NCBI RefSeq assembly: GCF_018139145.2 | Contig: NC_059471.1 | Coordinates: 209,827,494-209,891,493, forward strand | DNA: 64,000 nt | Direction of reading: 5' to 3' | Origin: Gymnogyps californianus | Taxonomy: Eukaryota > Chordata > Aves > Accipitriformes > Cathartidae | Program-made: the position numbers and the translations under genes | Notes under the pieces: generated by a model | Database searches by the model: none | What the model was told of the DNA's origin: nothing | The model's input: the letters and a program-made list of their open reading frames with translations, nothing else | In this document: piece after piece, positions 48,560-61,624 of the stretch | Layout of the letters: the number at the start of each line of letters is the position of its first letter | How positions within the stretch are numbered: position 1 is the first letter of the stretch

Positions 48560-51500
48560 CGGGAGAGTGAGGCCAAGCTGGCTTAACGAAGCTACTTTCA
48601 GTACATCGAGCTGTCTGTTTTCTATGACAGGGAGCTCTCTGTGGGTTAAGTTACCCAACCATGATTAAACTGCTTGCAGTTCGGAGTTCTCCCCATTACA
48701 CACTGCAGATCACAGTGCGGACTTCAGGTTTCACATTTGAAACTTTGGCTTCAAATCACAGCCTGGTGCTCTGTCAGTCTTCCCACACTGCTACTTCGTG
48801 GTGCTTTGTGCAAACTTGGGTTCTCAGTCATGAAGCAGTTATATTTTCAGCTTTACACTTGAGTTTCTGCCTCTAAGCCTCTGTGTGCTCCTGTCTCACA
48901 TTTGATGGGCACAGATCACTCCTGCTCTCCTGTGCAGGAGGACACAGGTAGGTGTCCCTCATGGGGCTACTTACATTTCTGGAAGCTGTTCAGGCTTTGT
49001 GATGAGGGAAGGTCACAATTTGCCTCCCTCTTCATCAGGTGCGTGGGAATGGATGGCAGGCAGCTCTCCTCTCTAGTAGCCAGCACTAAGCAGAAAATAA
49101 TCAATGTCTGTAAGAGAGCTGGCATCAATCATTTTCAAACTCTCAGTGAAAACGTGGACCAGAGTTTGATTCCTGCCCTGCCCCAAGAGCAGCTCTGCAC
49201 TGCTACTTGCTCAGGCTCATGCTAGCTTTACAATTGAGCTCAATTCAAACTGTTGTGGGTTTTTTTTAACAACTTCTTTTGTAAAATTCTATTCTATTCC
49301 TCCAGTTCCTGTTTTCCAGGACAGTTTAAGTATGTTGGCTGCATTACTGAAGTCAGGCTTTGGTTGGTTGACATTTCTGTCCCTGGGGTGATTTGCTGGG
49401 TTACTCTTCTAGTTCCTGTGCTGCTACACTGTGGGGACTGAAAAGTGCCAGAACAAATGCAGGAAGATGTGCCAGCTCTTGGTACACGCTGAAGAATCCT
49501 GAAGCGACAACAACATTTGGCAGAAACAGAAACATTGTTAATACAGCAAGCCACTAAAATCTGTGTTTAATCATCAGAGCACCATCTCCCCACACTTACA
49601 AGAGAATTTTCAAATGAGAAGGGAAACCAAAAGGCAAATTAAAGTGTCACACAGGGTAGGAACAAAGTATGTGCTCAGAGGTTTAACTCCTTAGAGCAGA
49701 ACTTCTCTTCTTAAGCCTCTTTTGTTTTACAAGTGGGAAAAAGATCATGCTTGGATGTACGTGTTTTTATTAGAATGTGAGTGAAATGACCATATTTCAG
49801 TTAAATCCCCAGACACCCACTAGACCATGCTTGTGTTGAAAGAATTAAAAAAAATGGAGGTAGAAGAGACCTATTAATGTTACTTCTACTGGTTGCCAGC
49901 ACAGAATTCTTTCCTACAGACCATTATCTAGTATTTTGGGTGGGATACTGGAGTCACTGACAGCTCTAGTGAAGACAGCTCCTTCTTTTGCTGTGAATAG
50001 AGCAATTTTCTCATCCACACTAACATACTGCTCCAGATCTGTATGTATTTGTCTATAGGTCTAGTTTGTAACTTCGCACCACACACCACTGAAAAAGAAG
50101 TTTCATACTCAGAAATTGCTACAATAGCATGGGAATGCAAAATAGTCAGCAAGATATGGCAAAGGGCATACTGGCTTGTTCCTAATCTTCCTCCATTTCA
50201 CAAGAGTGTTTTGGGGGTTTATTGTTTTGTTTTGCTTTGCTTTATTCTTGCCAGTTTAGGTAAGTCAGTTGTTGATTTTAAGGTATGCAGAACACATGGC
50301 AACTGAAGATGTGAATGTGCCACTCTCAACAGAAATGTGAATCCTAGTTTTCCATCCCAGATCTGCAATGCTACGAACACAGCTTCCGAGAATACAGTAA
50401 TGATCTTGGTTAGACACTTAGTCACATACTCATCTGGGATTAATCAGTGTTGCTCACTGAAGATTGGTGAATTTACAGCAGCTGAGGATGGAAACCCTCT
50501 TCTTAGTCACTGGCAGTGCAATGATTGCTTTCCACTGAAATGCAGTGGGTAGTTGTGAAATGTTTGCCAGGTAGAGTTGAAAAGAGTAAATAAAGTGCTA
50601 TATGTGTAATCATTCAACCGGGCAGTTATACAGGCCAGGTTAAGTTTTTAGGAATCATTAATAAAAATAAATTATAACACCCAATGAGTGTCTTGTTAAA
50701 ATTATAGCGAACTATCTAGGTGCTCAATGAACTAAACTTCAGTCCTGCAATCAAGGAGACAAATAAACCATTTTTTGAAGGAGGATTTAGAAATGAGCAA
50801 CAATAAAATAAATAGGATAATATAGTATAAGAAGTTGTTCTTTGCCCACAGTAGTTCCCAAAACATTTTAAATCTTCTCCTTTAATTTCTTGGGAAGACA
50901 ACTGCTTGGGCAACTGGCTGCTTCCCAGACAGTCTATATTAATGCTTCATTCACAATTTGCAATTTCCAGGGCTTTGACAACAGTCCTGAACTTTAGTAA
51001 GGACTCATCTAAGTTTCAGCTGACCCAGAAATGTGAGCTGCCATTCACTGTACTGAGCTGCTCTTGCTCCGCTAATCATCTTTATTTTCCAGTGATTTCT
51101 GCATTTTACTGGGAGTATATGTAGGATGAAGGACCACACACAGTTCTTCCTGCTGGAAGGAGACTTAATAGTCTCTTCGATGTTTCCTCATGGTTTGTGA
51201 CTATTGCACCTCTAAGCCACAAAATGTTGCCTTAAATTAGGGTAACACCTCAGCCCAGGCATGCCTAAGCATAATTTGTTTGTTCAGACTTTCACAGATT
51301 ATTATTTCAGCTATAATTTCTTCCAGGTTACAACAAGCTTACTTAAATAGAAATGTTCCCAAACACCTTAGCGCAGAAAAATGCAAATTGAACATGATTG
51401 AAGCTTTCTCCTTAGACCGTTTAATTTAGCTCCCATCTTCACCATTAGATTCCAACAGAGAGCTCCTCCATGCTTAGGTTTCCTTTAGTCTGAACGTGTT

Positions 51501-52540
51501 CTGTTGTTGGTTGTTTTTTTTTTTTTTACTTTTCGGGTTTCAAACACCAGAAGCACATGCCTGGAAATATCAAGCACTATTACAAGGCAGACAGAAAGAG
51601 GCACACAGTAAACTCAAATCACATCAAAGATTCCCAGAAAGCCCAATGTCAGGCAGAAAATAAACATACTGTGCCCATACTGCTCAAAGATGAGCTTTTA
51701 GTTCCTAAATAAAACAGAGGAGCAAGAACAAATTCTTGGCCAAATTCTATCTTTTTTTCCCAAGGATTCTGTGGCCTTGCTGAGCGAAAGCTGAGTTTTT
51801 GGGGAATGGGGTAAAAAAAGGAGAGAATCCTGACCCTTATAGGCACCCAATGCAGCTGTAAAAATCCAACAGTAAGGGATAAATCTTGTTTTGTTACAAG
51901 AACAAGATTGTTCATTAGCTTTATTGAGTTGCCCTGGTATAAAAAAAAAATCTAATTCGGCCTTGATGTGAAAAGTTGTCTCCCAAATATGCACTTTGTT
52001 TTCCAAAAGCTGCATTGTGTACTTTTATGTAATGTTGGCGTCTCTCTTAAATTGGATAAATGCACATGAACGGAAAAGGTTTCATGCAAATGAAACTAAG
52101 AACACATGTTGTATTAACACAAAAATTGTGCTGGCCTATTTTTTTGCCAAAAGGGTCTCTCCACACCTGCTATTACTTCCATCAAACTAAGACCAGCCTC
52201 CCATCAGGTGGCCTGGACAGAATTCCATTTGGAACTGCTGTCTAACCAAGTCTTTAGGCAGCAAAATGTAACACTTTTGGGCTGAGCACACTCAGGAATG
52301 TTTTTGACTGTGAAGCACAAAGCCAAAACCAAGGGTCAGCTGGTCTCCAGGGTGTTAGCGTGGAGTGCTACCAGCTACCGTTGTCCACTGCTAACTTATA
52401 TCAATACACTCATCACTTCCAGCTGTTTTCCTGAATCTACATATTTAAATGTGCTTACATGGCAAGACTGTCCCTCTGCAGGGCTCTTTAGAACTATCAA
52501 AAGACTGGTATAAATAAAAAATGACAGCACAGATTTTGAT
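48560..52540. other. Non-coding DNA, no gene seen
   Basis: No exon or element is recognised. Open frames up to 107 codons are present without domains. A T15 run lies near 51515-51529. Confidence 0.5.
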
Positions 52541-52552
52541 TGTCTAAAATGT

Positions 52553-53225
52553 GTCTAAATTTAGGAATATATATGCAGACTTTTAAATACTCAGTAGGCG
52601 TCTAAGGTCTCATAATGATCAACAGAGATTTCAATAATACAGTTGACAGCACCTGGAAAGCTATTCAGCTCCTCTTAGAGTAGACATTTATGGCATGATT
52701 CATTTGTCTGAATATAGGCTTCTAGTGCCATTCAAGACGTGCTGGCATATCAGATGATACAGAACAACAGGGAGTTGCATGCTCCTACGGAGTGATAGCT
52801 GGAGCCCAGGTGAGATACTGTAAAATATTTCAAATAGCATCAGACTCCTACGTTTACGCAACCTGGCATTTGACCAGCTGTGATCTCTATCTTCTAATGG
52901 ATTCAATTAATTTATCTAAATTTAGGTGTCTGACATCAGTTGAAATGCCCTAGGGAGTCTGAGACTGTTGCACAGGACCATAAGATACAGCAAAGTACTT
53001 ACAGGAGAGCCATGTCCTTCTCAATTGGCAAATGGAGGCCAGGCAGCTGCCATAAAGTATCTCAAATGCTGCCAAACACCTAATGTGACTAAATGATGCC
53101 CTAGGTCTCTACTGACTGCCATGAGAGATTGAACAATGTCTCTCACTCACCTGGAGATACTTACATCATAAACACCTAACTTTAGGTGTCCAAATTCAGA
53201 CCTGAGTCTTACAATGATCCTTCTA
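52553..53225. repeat. Decayed repeat cluster with TCTAAATTTAGG / TTTAGGTGTC words
   Basis: GTCTAAATTTAGG at 52553-52565, ATCTAAATTTAGGTGTCTGA at 52914-52933 and CCTAACTTTAGGTGTCCAAA at 53175-53194 share a core. Two stretches also share downstream order: GTCTAAGGTCTCATAATGAT at 52599-52618 and GACCTGAGTCTTACAATGAT at 53199-53218. This points to two or three diverged copies of one old interspersed repeat in 0.7 kb, related to the copy next to the palindrome at 24.0 kb. Confidence 0.4.
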
Positions 53226-53229
53226 ACTG

Positions 53230-56200
53230 CTTTGTTGAAAACATTTTTTGTTTCATCTCACCTTTTAAATGCAAAGTAAAAAATTGTCTTTTTATTTGAG
53301 GTTGTACAGCACAACACTATCCTGGTTTAAGTCATGGAAGTTATTGCAATGGTAAGGAAACTTCTGTGATTTCCTTGCAGAAAATCTATGCATTAGTTTC
53401 TTTTAAACTGGATTTCTGCTTACTCTGTTATATATTTTCCTCTCTAGTTAGTCTGCTTGATATAAGTAACACAGAGAGATTGGCAAAACTGTGGACTAAT
53501 CATTCAATGATTTGGAAGTGTATGTTTTAAATCAGACAGTCACCAGAACACTAGAATCAATAGAAACAAGAGCACCTCTAAATGTACAGAACATAAAGTA
53601 CAATGATTTTTAGGATGCAAAAATAAAAGGAGAATACCAAGATAATCATTCAACGTTCTGATTAAAAATGAATGATGGTGAAATGTGGCAGATGACAGCT
53701 TGCCCATGAAAAAAATGCAAACATGGTCATGATCACAGACTGTCTACAGTTAGATGGTGGACCTCATACACAGAGCTATGAATTAAGCCTAACAAAAGAA
53801 CAAGATCTGGAAAGAAATGAAAGAGGATGTTGTGCTGCTTGCCTCCAATGTGGTGAAGAAGGCTAATTTAAAACAGTTCCCCTGAATGGGTCATCACCAG
53901 TGGAAAGACAGACCTAAATGCATGAACCTTTCCTCAGGATTTAGTAGTCTCAATAGCTACAAGTCAGAATGGTCTGAAATCACTTTGTCTAATTATGAGA
54001 AAGAATGTGACTTAAGTTTAAATTATTCTAATAATAGCCATAAACCTACTATACAGCCAGATGTTTCCCATGAATAATCTTTTCTTTGCTGAAGCCCCAT
54101 CACTTATACCTTGTTCTGTGTTACAGCCTAGTTACAAAGCAAACTTCTCTGGTAAACAACTGTATCTGGTTATTGTACTATATAAATGCTCTGAGTTCTT
54201 GTACTTGCACAAAGTAAAAGTGTTGCTTATTGCAACAAATTCAGCTTTATTGGAATAATTTTCTATCTGTTTTAGCAGCAGCCAGTTTTATGTCCATGAT
54301 ATAAAAATGAGCATGAAATTATAGCCAGGAAGAAAAGAAATTGTCTAAAGCTCTCAGCTTTTTAACTGAAATGGTGTTTGGCATAGCAAGCCTGCTGATG
54401 CTGCACATCCCATGCAATACTTCTCCAATTCCCAGTTGTTTGTTCCTATTTTACTTGAGGTATTGTTTTGTTTTGTTTTGTTTTGTTTATTTTAGATTGG
54501 GTTGTATGGAGTTTTATCCCTGTATCAGATAGATAACAGAACTTAAGCTTGACCAAACAGAAAACAGTTATCCAAACTCTGGTCATCACCACTGACTGAA
54601 AAATGTCTCCGAGTGAAAAGAAGAGAATGGTTGTTTCAGGCAAGTGAAACATGAAGCTATTAAGTTGGCTTGCTCTGCTAGACCATATGAAACAATCTTA
54701 ATTTAAGGAAAACAAGCCCTAGTCAGTGGAATTGCTTATTCAGTGACTGATAGAGAGCATTGATTGACTCTGGGGATGTAGAGTAAGAAGATGATGTGTG
54801 TTACTGTTGTAATACTTAGATCTTCAAGTCTTTCAGGTGTCAATATTCATTAATCCTACTCGCTTCTCTGTGAATTGAAAACATTTAATATTAAAGCAAA
54901 TTAATTGAAGTTTTCTAGAGCCTCCACACATCATGGAAAAATTGTCTTCCTTTATGTTTTAAAGACACTTGCAGCATTATTCATGTTACAGGAATGTTAA
55001 TGAGTAACACTATAAACATACACACTACTATCTGTAGTCTGACATCTGCATTAGGAATAGTCAGCCTAAACTCACTTTGTATTTAATGGACTGTACTCAA
55101 TGGACAATATTGTAATGGAGGTCTTGAATCACCTTCTGGAGATGTCACTGCACAGAGGGAGTCTAGACTGCAGTGTCTATAGAATTCCACTATGTATGTG
55201 AGGTGATCAAGGTAAATCTTGTTACCTTCAGTCTGGAATTCAGGCTCTCTCAGCTCTTAAGAAAACCCTTCATACTTAATACTCTCAAAAACCACTAATT
55301 TTTTCATTCATGGTGTAGAATATTAAAGTACTGATTTTACTGTGGGTGAGTCTTTGGGTGAAGATCCATACCTCTAGGATCGCGTATGGAGGCAATGGTC
55401 TACTGTGGGTGTCTGGGTTGCCAATACTTAATATTTTAAAATACCTAAATGTAGAGAAAAATACACAACTGTAAAAGCCATCAGGACATACCAAAAGTAA
55501 GTTATTCTCTCACTCATAAAAGCGAAACTGTATCAATGCTACTGTGTAAAACATTTAGATAATGATAGACTCTAACTGCAGAAAAGGAAAAATCAAGCTG
55601 TTACAGATAAATGGCTTACACATAGATTTCAATTAATGTGACCTTTATAGGGCTTAATAGTTCGGGCTTTTCTCATTAACTTATGTAACATTTTGTTCTT
55701 GCAACAGAGTATTCAAGCTACTAAGTTACCACTGGCAACACCTGAAGAGGCATTACCATTTTTATTCCAAACATTTGAATAACCTCTGTAATGGGTCATT
55801 TGTTAGCTCACTGCTCAGATATCATCCTGTTCCATGCTCTAGTTATAATGAGCAAGGATTTGTTTTTCAAGCTTTTACTGGGCCTTTGCTATGTACAAAT
55901 CTTGTGATGAACACAGTGTCAGACACACGCACTTTCCAAACTACCCATGACAAATATATTTGATCACATAATTTGGAAAAAAAAGAGATTTTGTTGCTTT
56001 TAGAATTATTTTGTTGGACTAAGGGTTTAGCTTGCAGTAAAGGAGGAAAGTGTTCTGTCTCTTATTACTTCTTCTGTCAAGAAAAATTCAGCTGTTTCAG
56101 AACATTGAATTTTTCATTTAAGCCTGCTTTTTGCATTCTTGAAGAAGTGCCAAATGGACATCCCGGAGCCTGAAATACTCTGTTTATCCACAATGCATAC

Positions 56201-58720
56201 AAAAGCTTCACAGGCCTCCCCAACCACATGCCTCAGACTTGAGCCCTCCTCCCCTTTGGAGGTGCCTATGCCGAAAGGGAAGTGTATGACTACTTTTTGG
56301 ACTTACTGGAAGTATTTTGGGTGTCAATGGTAGAGTATCTGTGGTATCTTAACATCAGCCCCCTGAAGATTTACTCAGTGTGTTAGGCTAACTTATGTCA
56401 ATTTGAAGCCAAGATGGCTACACTGATCCTGTTATTGGAACTACCAAATTCAGGGTGTATATTGTTGTATCAAAATTGGAACTTCAGAGAAAAAATTTCC
56501 ATGACCCATTATAATGTCTGCTACAACAGTATTATACTATCAGATTTTCATTGTTTTTAAACAAAACAGAAACACAAAGGGAGTGTGAGATGTCAATACT
56601 ACTAAAGATAGAACCTGAAATATCAGCTAGGTAGGTCATGATTGCTTTCATAATTAGACAGAAGAGGATAAGTTCTTTGAATCTCCTCAATCTCAGAGAT
56701 CTTTTATCCAAATCCATTACTTTCTATATATGGAACAGTGAAAGTCTTCCTAAAGTCTCTGAGTAGCTAAAAGTAGCTATTAATTCTGAAGAAGATGAAA
56801 CAGCCTAGCCACATACATCCAAATTCCTGACTATTGCTTCAAGATCTACCTATGTTCTAAAACGATTGGCCAACCTGATGAAAGAAAAGGGTTGTAAAAC
56901 TCCTCCACATGGATGCTGTGAAGAGATAGGAATATTTCTAAATGGTTCTATAAATGCAAAGTATTATCAATGACCTTAATGGTCACTTCTGCTCATTACA
57001 GTAAAAGCACATCTAGTCATATACATTAAGCAGAAAAAAAATCTTTAGCCTGTAAGATAATATTGTTCAGTCACTGAACCTTTCCTCTGAGGCTTTTAAA
57101 GTGCTTAGGGCACATTAAGGCCCTTAACCTTTTCCACTGATGGTTATATGAGCATTGTCCTAAGTGATTAAGGCTCACAATGATGCAGGGAAATGAACAA
57201 ATAGCATCTGACAGATTGGAAGAGAAAAAGTCTGGGTTGGAGGAAGTTTCTTATCATCCAGCTCACAGTCCTTGTCTGAACACAGACATTGCATGCCAAG
57301 CACCATATTCTACAAGAGGTTTGCTTTAGAAGAAGTATCCTAGTCAAGTAATGCATTGTGTTCTTTTTTTTTTCTTTTTCCATTTCCAAGTGGTTATTAT
57401 ACACTTAATACTCAATCTGGCTTATGAAGGAAGACAAAGCAAGATCAAATGAAGTAAGAAAGAAACTTCCGTCATTTCCTCCTACTTTTAGACACAGGTA
57501 ACCTGGCTGGGACATTACCTTGCAGAGCAGATCTGCATTTGCAAAGATATACACTGAGATAATGGGTATGACGTGCCCTTTTATTTATGCAATGCATCTT
57601 CAATCCCACATTGTACTAGGCAACCTAGTGAACATTGCATTGAATATTAGATATCATGGACATTCACAACCTATTTCTCCTGCAGTATTCGAAATTTTGC
57701 TCTGCGCCACACCAATGTAAATAGGATCTTTGCCACAATTTATAGCAAGGTAACAAAGGACAAAATTGTTCATGTTGATTAGGAATTGTTAGTGGCTGAA
57801 AGAAAGTCTAGAAATAAAAATGGTTCTTGATTCACAAAGGAACACAGTAGTGATATGTTAGACACTCAAATATATTTTAACTGCAATCAAACTAGAGCAT
57901 TTTTGGTTTTTTTTTTAGAGAACTCTTGTACCAGGACTTTTGTGAGAAAGTAGAACATGCAAACTGTGGATTTGAACATGTTTGAATGATAGAACAGGTT
58001 CTGCTCAAGAAGTCTTTTGTGGGAAATATTTTAATACATTGGACTTTAAGCTCATTTAAATGGATGTGTGGAATTTGTTTATTCTTTTGTGGGTAATAAA
58101 AAGAGAGGTAGATGATGATTTCAGACCTATATCAATCCAGGGATTCAAAGCAATTGTTTTCTGTGTAAATCCCCTGAGAGAAGGAAATGACCACCAAAGC
58201 CAAGTCTTTGGTGCTAGATTGAGTAAAGTGGGGATCAAGCCCACTTCCTCCATTTGTGAATCTTTGCAGTAATTTCAATGAAGATAAGAGGACTTCCTGT
58301 TTACCTGCAGGCCCATCTTAACAACATAAAATAGAATCAATTTCCACAAATAAAAATCAATTATTTCAAATATCAGGCAAGGCAGATCAAATATATGTTG
58401 TAGACCCTTTAGAAAATGTAGTGAGTATTAATGCTGTGTGAGCACTGACTGAGTATTTGGCAGCAACATGGGAAATAATTGTGTATGTCTTTCATCAGTT
58501 AGATTACAATTCAGCCATTGTACCAAAATTAACGTTCAATTCATAAACTACGGAAGTCAGTTTAAACAGAGTAATTTAAACTCTGTTTTTTAAATGCTCT
58601 TCAACACTTACAAGTAGAACTTCTCAGTTGTGGAATTCTTGTTTCTGAGTGCACATGCTACCATGGCTACACATCGCAGTATTCACACAGCTTCTTGGGA
58701 ATCAGGCATCAATAACAGAT
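53230..58720. other. Non-coding DNA, no gene seen
   Basis: AT-rich sequence with short, unrelated open frames (under 80 codons). No element or RNA gene is recognised apart from the GTTTT run listed separately. Confidence 0.5.
54465..54488 (+). repeat. (GTTTT)n pentamer microsatellite
   Basis: GTTTTGTTTTGTTTTGTTTT and a partial further unit: about five units, then ATTTTAG. Confidence 0.92.
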
Positions 58721-58724
58721 TGCT

Positions 58725-59015
58725 CTATCCCCACTGCCTTGCATGGCCACCCCAGGCTGGGACCGACTCTAGTCTTCCTCCGTGATTTGGATCCTGACCC
58801 CCACCCACAGGCCAATGTCCCAGACTGGCCTCATCCCATCCCCATCCCCATGGAGGTATCTGATGCCCAGGTCTGGGGCTGCCCCAGCTGCCCCCTGGCC
58901 TGCCCTGCTCCTGGTTGAGGGGGACTGGCCCTGGCTGAGATGTTCTGCCCTGCCACCCTGCGGAGCCTCCTTGTCTCCTCTGTCCCATAGGAAGCAGCTG
59001 GCCCTCACTACTCCA
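58725..59015. other. GC-rich but CpG-poor patch
   Basis: About 290 bases are strongly GC-rich (CCCCAGCTGCCCCCTGGCCT, GGGGGACTGGCCCTGG) within AT-rich DNA, but CG steps are very few. This sets it apart from the true CpG island at 1-2 kb. It includes a short (CCCAT)n run at 58833-58852. Both strands have open frames of 78-139 codons, a simple result of few A/T stops. It could be a decayed CpG island, an old retrocopy, or a repeat remnant. The flanks show no matching duplications that I could find. Confidence 0.6.
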
Positions 59016-59019
59016 TGAC

Positions 59020-60690
59020 ACACCCAGTTTCCTTGGTAATGCTTTCCAGACCTTTGCAATCTTTTGTTCACTATGTTTTTGCTGAATTGTTTTTCATGGA
59101 AATATTTGTGGATCACTTTTTGAAGTGTCGTTCCCATCATCTGTAAGCAGGGGATCTGAGGTAATTCTGAGGTTGTTACTACTGTCATAGCTCATCAGGA
59201 TTGTAGTTTTTTGAGTGAATATAACAGACTAGTTCACTGCTATAACATAGAGCAATTTTTACTGCTTTTTTAAATCAAAGTAATTGCAGGAATTTTATAA
59301 AACTGCATTGATGAGATACTCTGATCCTCTGGAAGTCTTTGAGTACCCTGAATCCACCTCAGCAAAAAAGTCTTCCTGGATGCAAACCTGCATGGCAATA
59401 AATTACTTCTGCTCTCTTGGCACTTAAGTGAAGTGTTTACAGCAATGACACCTGCCTGCAGGTGATAATCTTTTTCATCATAATGTCTAGACTTTTCTTA
59501 TTCTATGGTATATACTGCATGTACCACCCTCTCACATGGCATCCATCTTCCACGTGGCATCCCTACATTCAAGTCACACTCCTGCTTTTTGGTTCTCCAA
59601 CCAGAGTTCCTCCATGCTCTGAGCTCCTCCAGGCCCTGTATCCATTTACACAGGATGGACTTCACCTTGTTGAATTCATCTCCTGCACATCTTCACCTAC
59701 CTGTCATCATTTCTCCAGCTCCAGATGTCTGCCTTTATTTCCATCTTAGTCTTCCAGCTTCAGCACTTTTCAATACAAAGAGCAGTTCAAGCCTTGTTTC
59801 CCTGAGACGGTGTAGTTCAAAGTCACGAATTGCCTAACACCATCTAGGAGCAATTCCTGTTTCTTTCAGACCCTTAACCAAGCACTGGAATTTAGCAAGA
59901 AGCATACCACCTCTTTTGATCCCCTAATTCCTCTCAAACTATAGACCCTGCAACGAACTTACTTGCAACACTGATTTATTTGGATTTTTTGCTTGAACAT
60001 GTGTTATGTATTCCCCCAGATTTATCTAATCAGTTTGAATTCTGGACTTAATATTATGACAAGTTGTATTCCAGCTAAACAAAAGAGTAAGGTTCTTAAT
60101 TACAAAATTGGAAACACCTACAAAAGAAATTGATAAAAATAGGGAAACAATCTTAAAATGTGACTTATCCTAGCTGTCACATGGGAGGGTATTTCTCAAC
60201 TAGTGAACTGAGGAGCTGCTGAATGAATTTATTCTTCCGGACTAGAGTATTTCTGTCTTTCACTTACATTTGAGGATTTTCTGCTAAACATTGACAAAGT
60301 TTCAACCCATGTCTCAGGAATCCTTTTATTTCTCTACTGATTAATAGCCCTGGGAATAGCATGGCCTTTCTTCTAGCTGGTTGCTGTCTATCAGAATGCA
60401 AAAGGAATGCTCTTAAGCTTATTTGAGAATAAATCTCTGTAGGTACAGAGGAATCATGGAGTGCTGATTCTTCTAACCTGTTTGCCTTTACTCTCAGGAA
60501 ATCAGTTGAATTGCAGTGATAAAAATGAATTACAGTAGTAAACCTACAATGTACCATTCTGTAAGCTACATATCATGAGATGTTTTTGGCACAAGCAGCC
60601 ATTTTATTTCTGGTTTACTGGCATATTATAGAGACTGCATATAACACATTAACACACTTTTGGGGTTGGGTCACTGTGTCACAGTCCTAT
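59020..60690. other. Non-coding DNA, pyrimidine-rich in part
   Basis: The plus strand at about 59520-59790 is C/T-rich and produces two overlapping open frames of 95 and 110 codons (59462-59749, 59505-59837) in different phases. Neither has a recognised motif. The remainder is ordinary AT-rich DNA. Confidence 0.5.
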
Positions 60691-60698
60691 TCAGGGAA

Positions 60699-60766
60699 GC
60701 ACTTAAGCATCTGTATAATATGAATCATGTGCTTAGGTCCCACAGGTGTCAATGGAAATTAAGCAA
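60699..60766. repeat. Possible old amniote repeat fragment (GCACTTAAGCA type)
   Basis: GCACTTAAGCATCTGTATAA, then ATGTGCTTAGGTCCCACAGG, then TGTCAATGGAAATTAAGC. This echoes an old sauropsid repeat I recall with GCTTAAG, GTGCTTAAGTCCCA and TCAATGGGACTTAAGC words in this order. Family not named. Confidence 0.4.
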
Positions 60767-61533
60767 CTACTCCAGTGCTATCTGGAACAGAGATTTATTC
60801 TTAAACCATGTTCCTAAAATAAAATATTCTCCTTTACTCTAGTCAACGCTGGAATAAACTAAAATGAAACACTTGTCATACAGGGGTTTGGTTGTTTTTT
60901 TTGTTGTTTGCTTGAGTTTGGTTTTTTAAAAGGTGCTTTTTTAGAATACTTCAAAGTTTCCTATTCATTAAATGTGTTTACCTGCAATTGTGCGAATATT
61001 AAAATTTACTTAAAGCCTCTGAGATAGATAACTGTAGCAATTTATAGAGATAGATATGATAAACTTTCACTGAAATATTGCCACCTTCATTTCTGAAGAA
61101 CATTGATTATTAACACATAGCAATGTCACTTCGATTAGCGTCACCCAGTGAAGACAAAACAGCTGTATACCTACATACCACAATAGCGTAGCCAAAGTCT
61201 CTGTCAGACACTCTTCAACACCTTGCACAAACTCTTACCACTGCTCTTTGCTTTAAAAACCTGAGGTTTTTGTAGTTCACCCCTAGTCCATGCTCAAGCC
61301 TGTCTCCAAACTTGTCCCATCTCCACTGTAAAATTGACTCACAACGACAGCCTAGCCAATCTGCTGTGAGATGTTAGGCCAGAGAGTAGTTCTGCCTCTA
61401 CTTGCCTTTCCAAACTTGCTTCTTTCATAGTGTGCAGGATGCACTCAGTGCTGCAGGACACGAGCTCAGCAAGAACAAAATCCTGGAAGCAGCAACCCAA
61501 CAATTGTCTATTCACCTTATAGCTTTCTGTTTT

Positions 61534-61621
61534 CAGCTTCCTCCTTCTACTAATCTCCTTCTTTCTCCCACTCTTCTCCCCTCTCCCTCTCTCCTTCTCC
61601 CCCTCACTTCTCTCAAACTTA
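61534..61621 (+). repeat. Polypyrimidine tract
   Basis: About 85 bases are almost only C and T (CTTCCTCCTTCTAC, TCTCCCACTCTTCTCCCCTC, TCCCTCTCTCCTTCTCCCCC), with few purines. It can form triplex DNA and, on a plus-strand transcript, would be a strong polypyrimidine-tract-protein site. No AG acceptor with an exon-like sequence follows clearly. Confidence 0.85.
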
Positions 61622-61624
61622 CAG

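Noticed and set aside
58769..59188. 139-codon minus-strand frame in the GC patch
   Set aside because: Openness is explained by low A/T content; composition changes abruptly mid-frame and no family is recognised.
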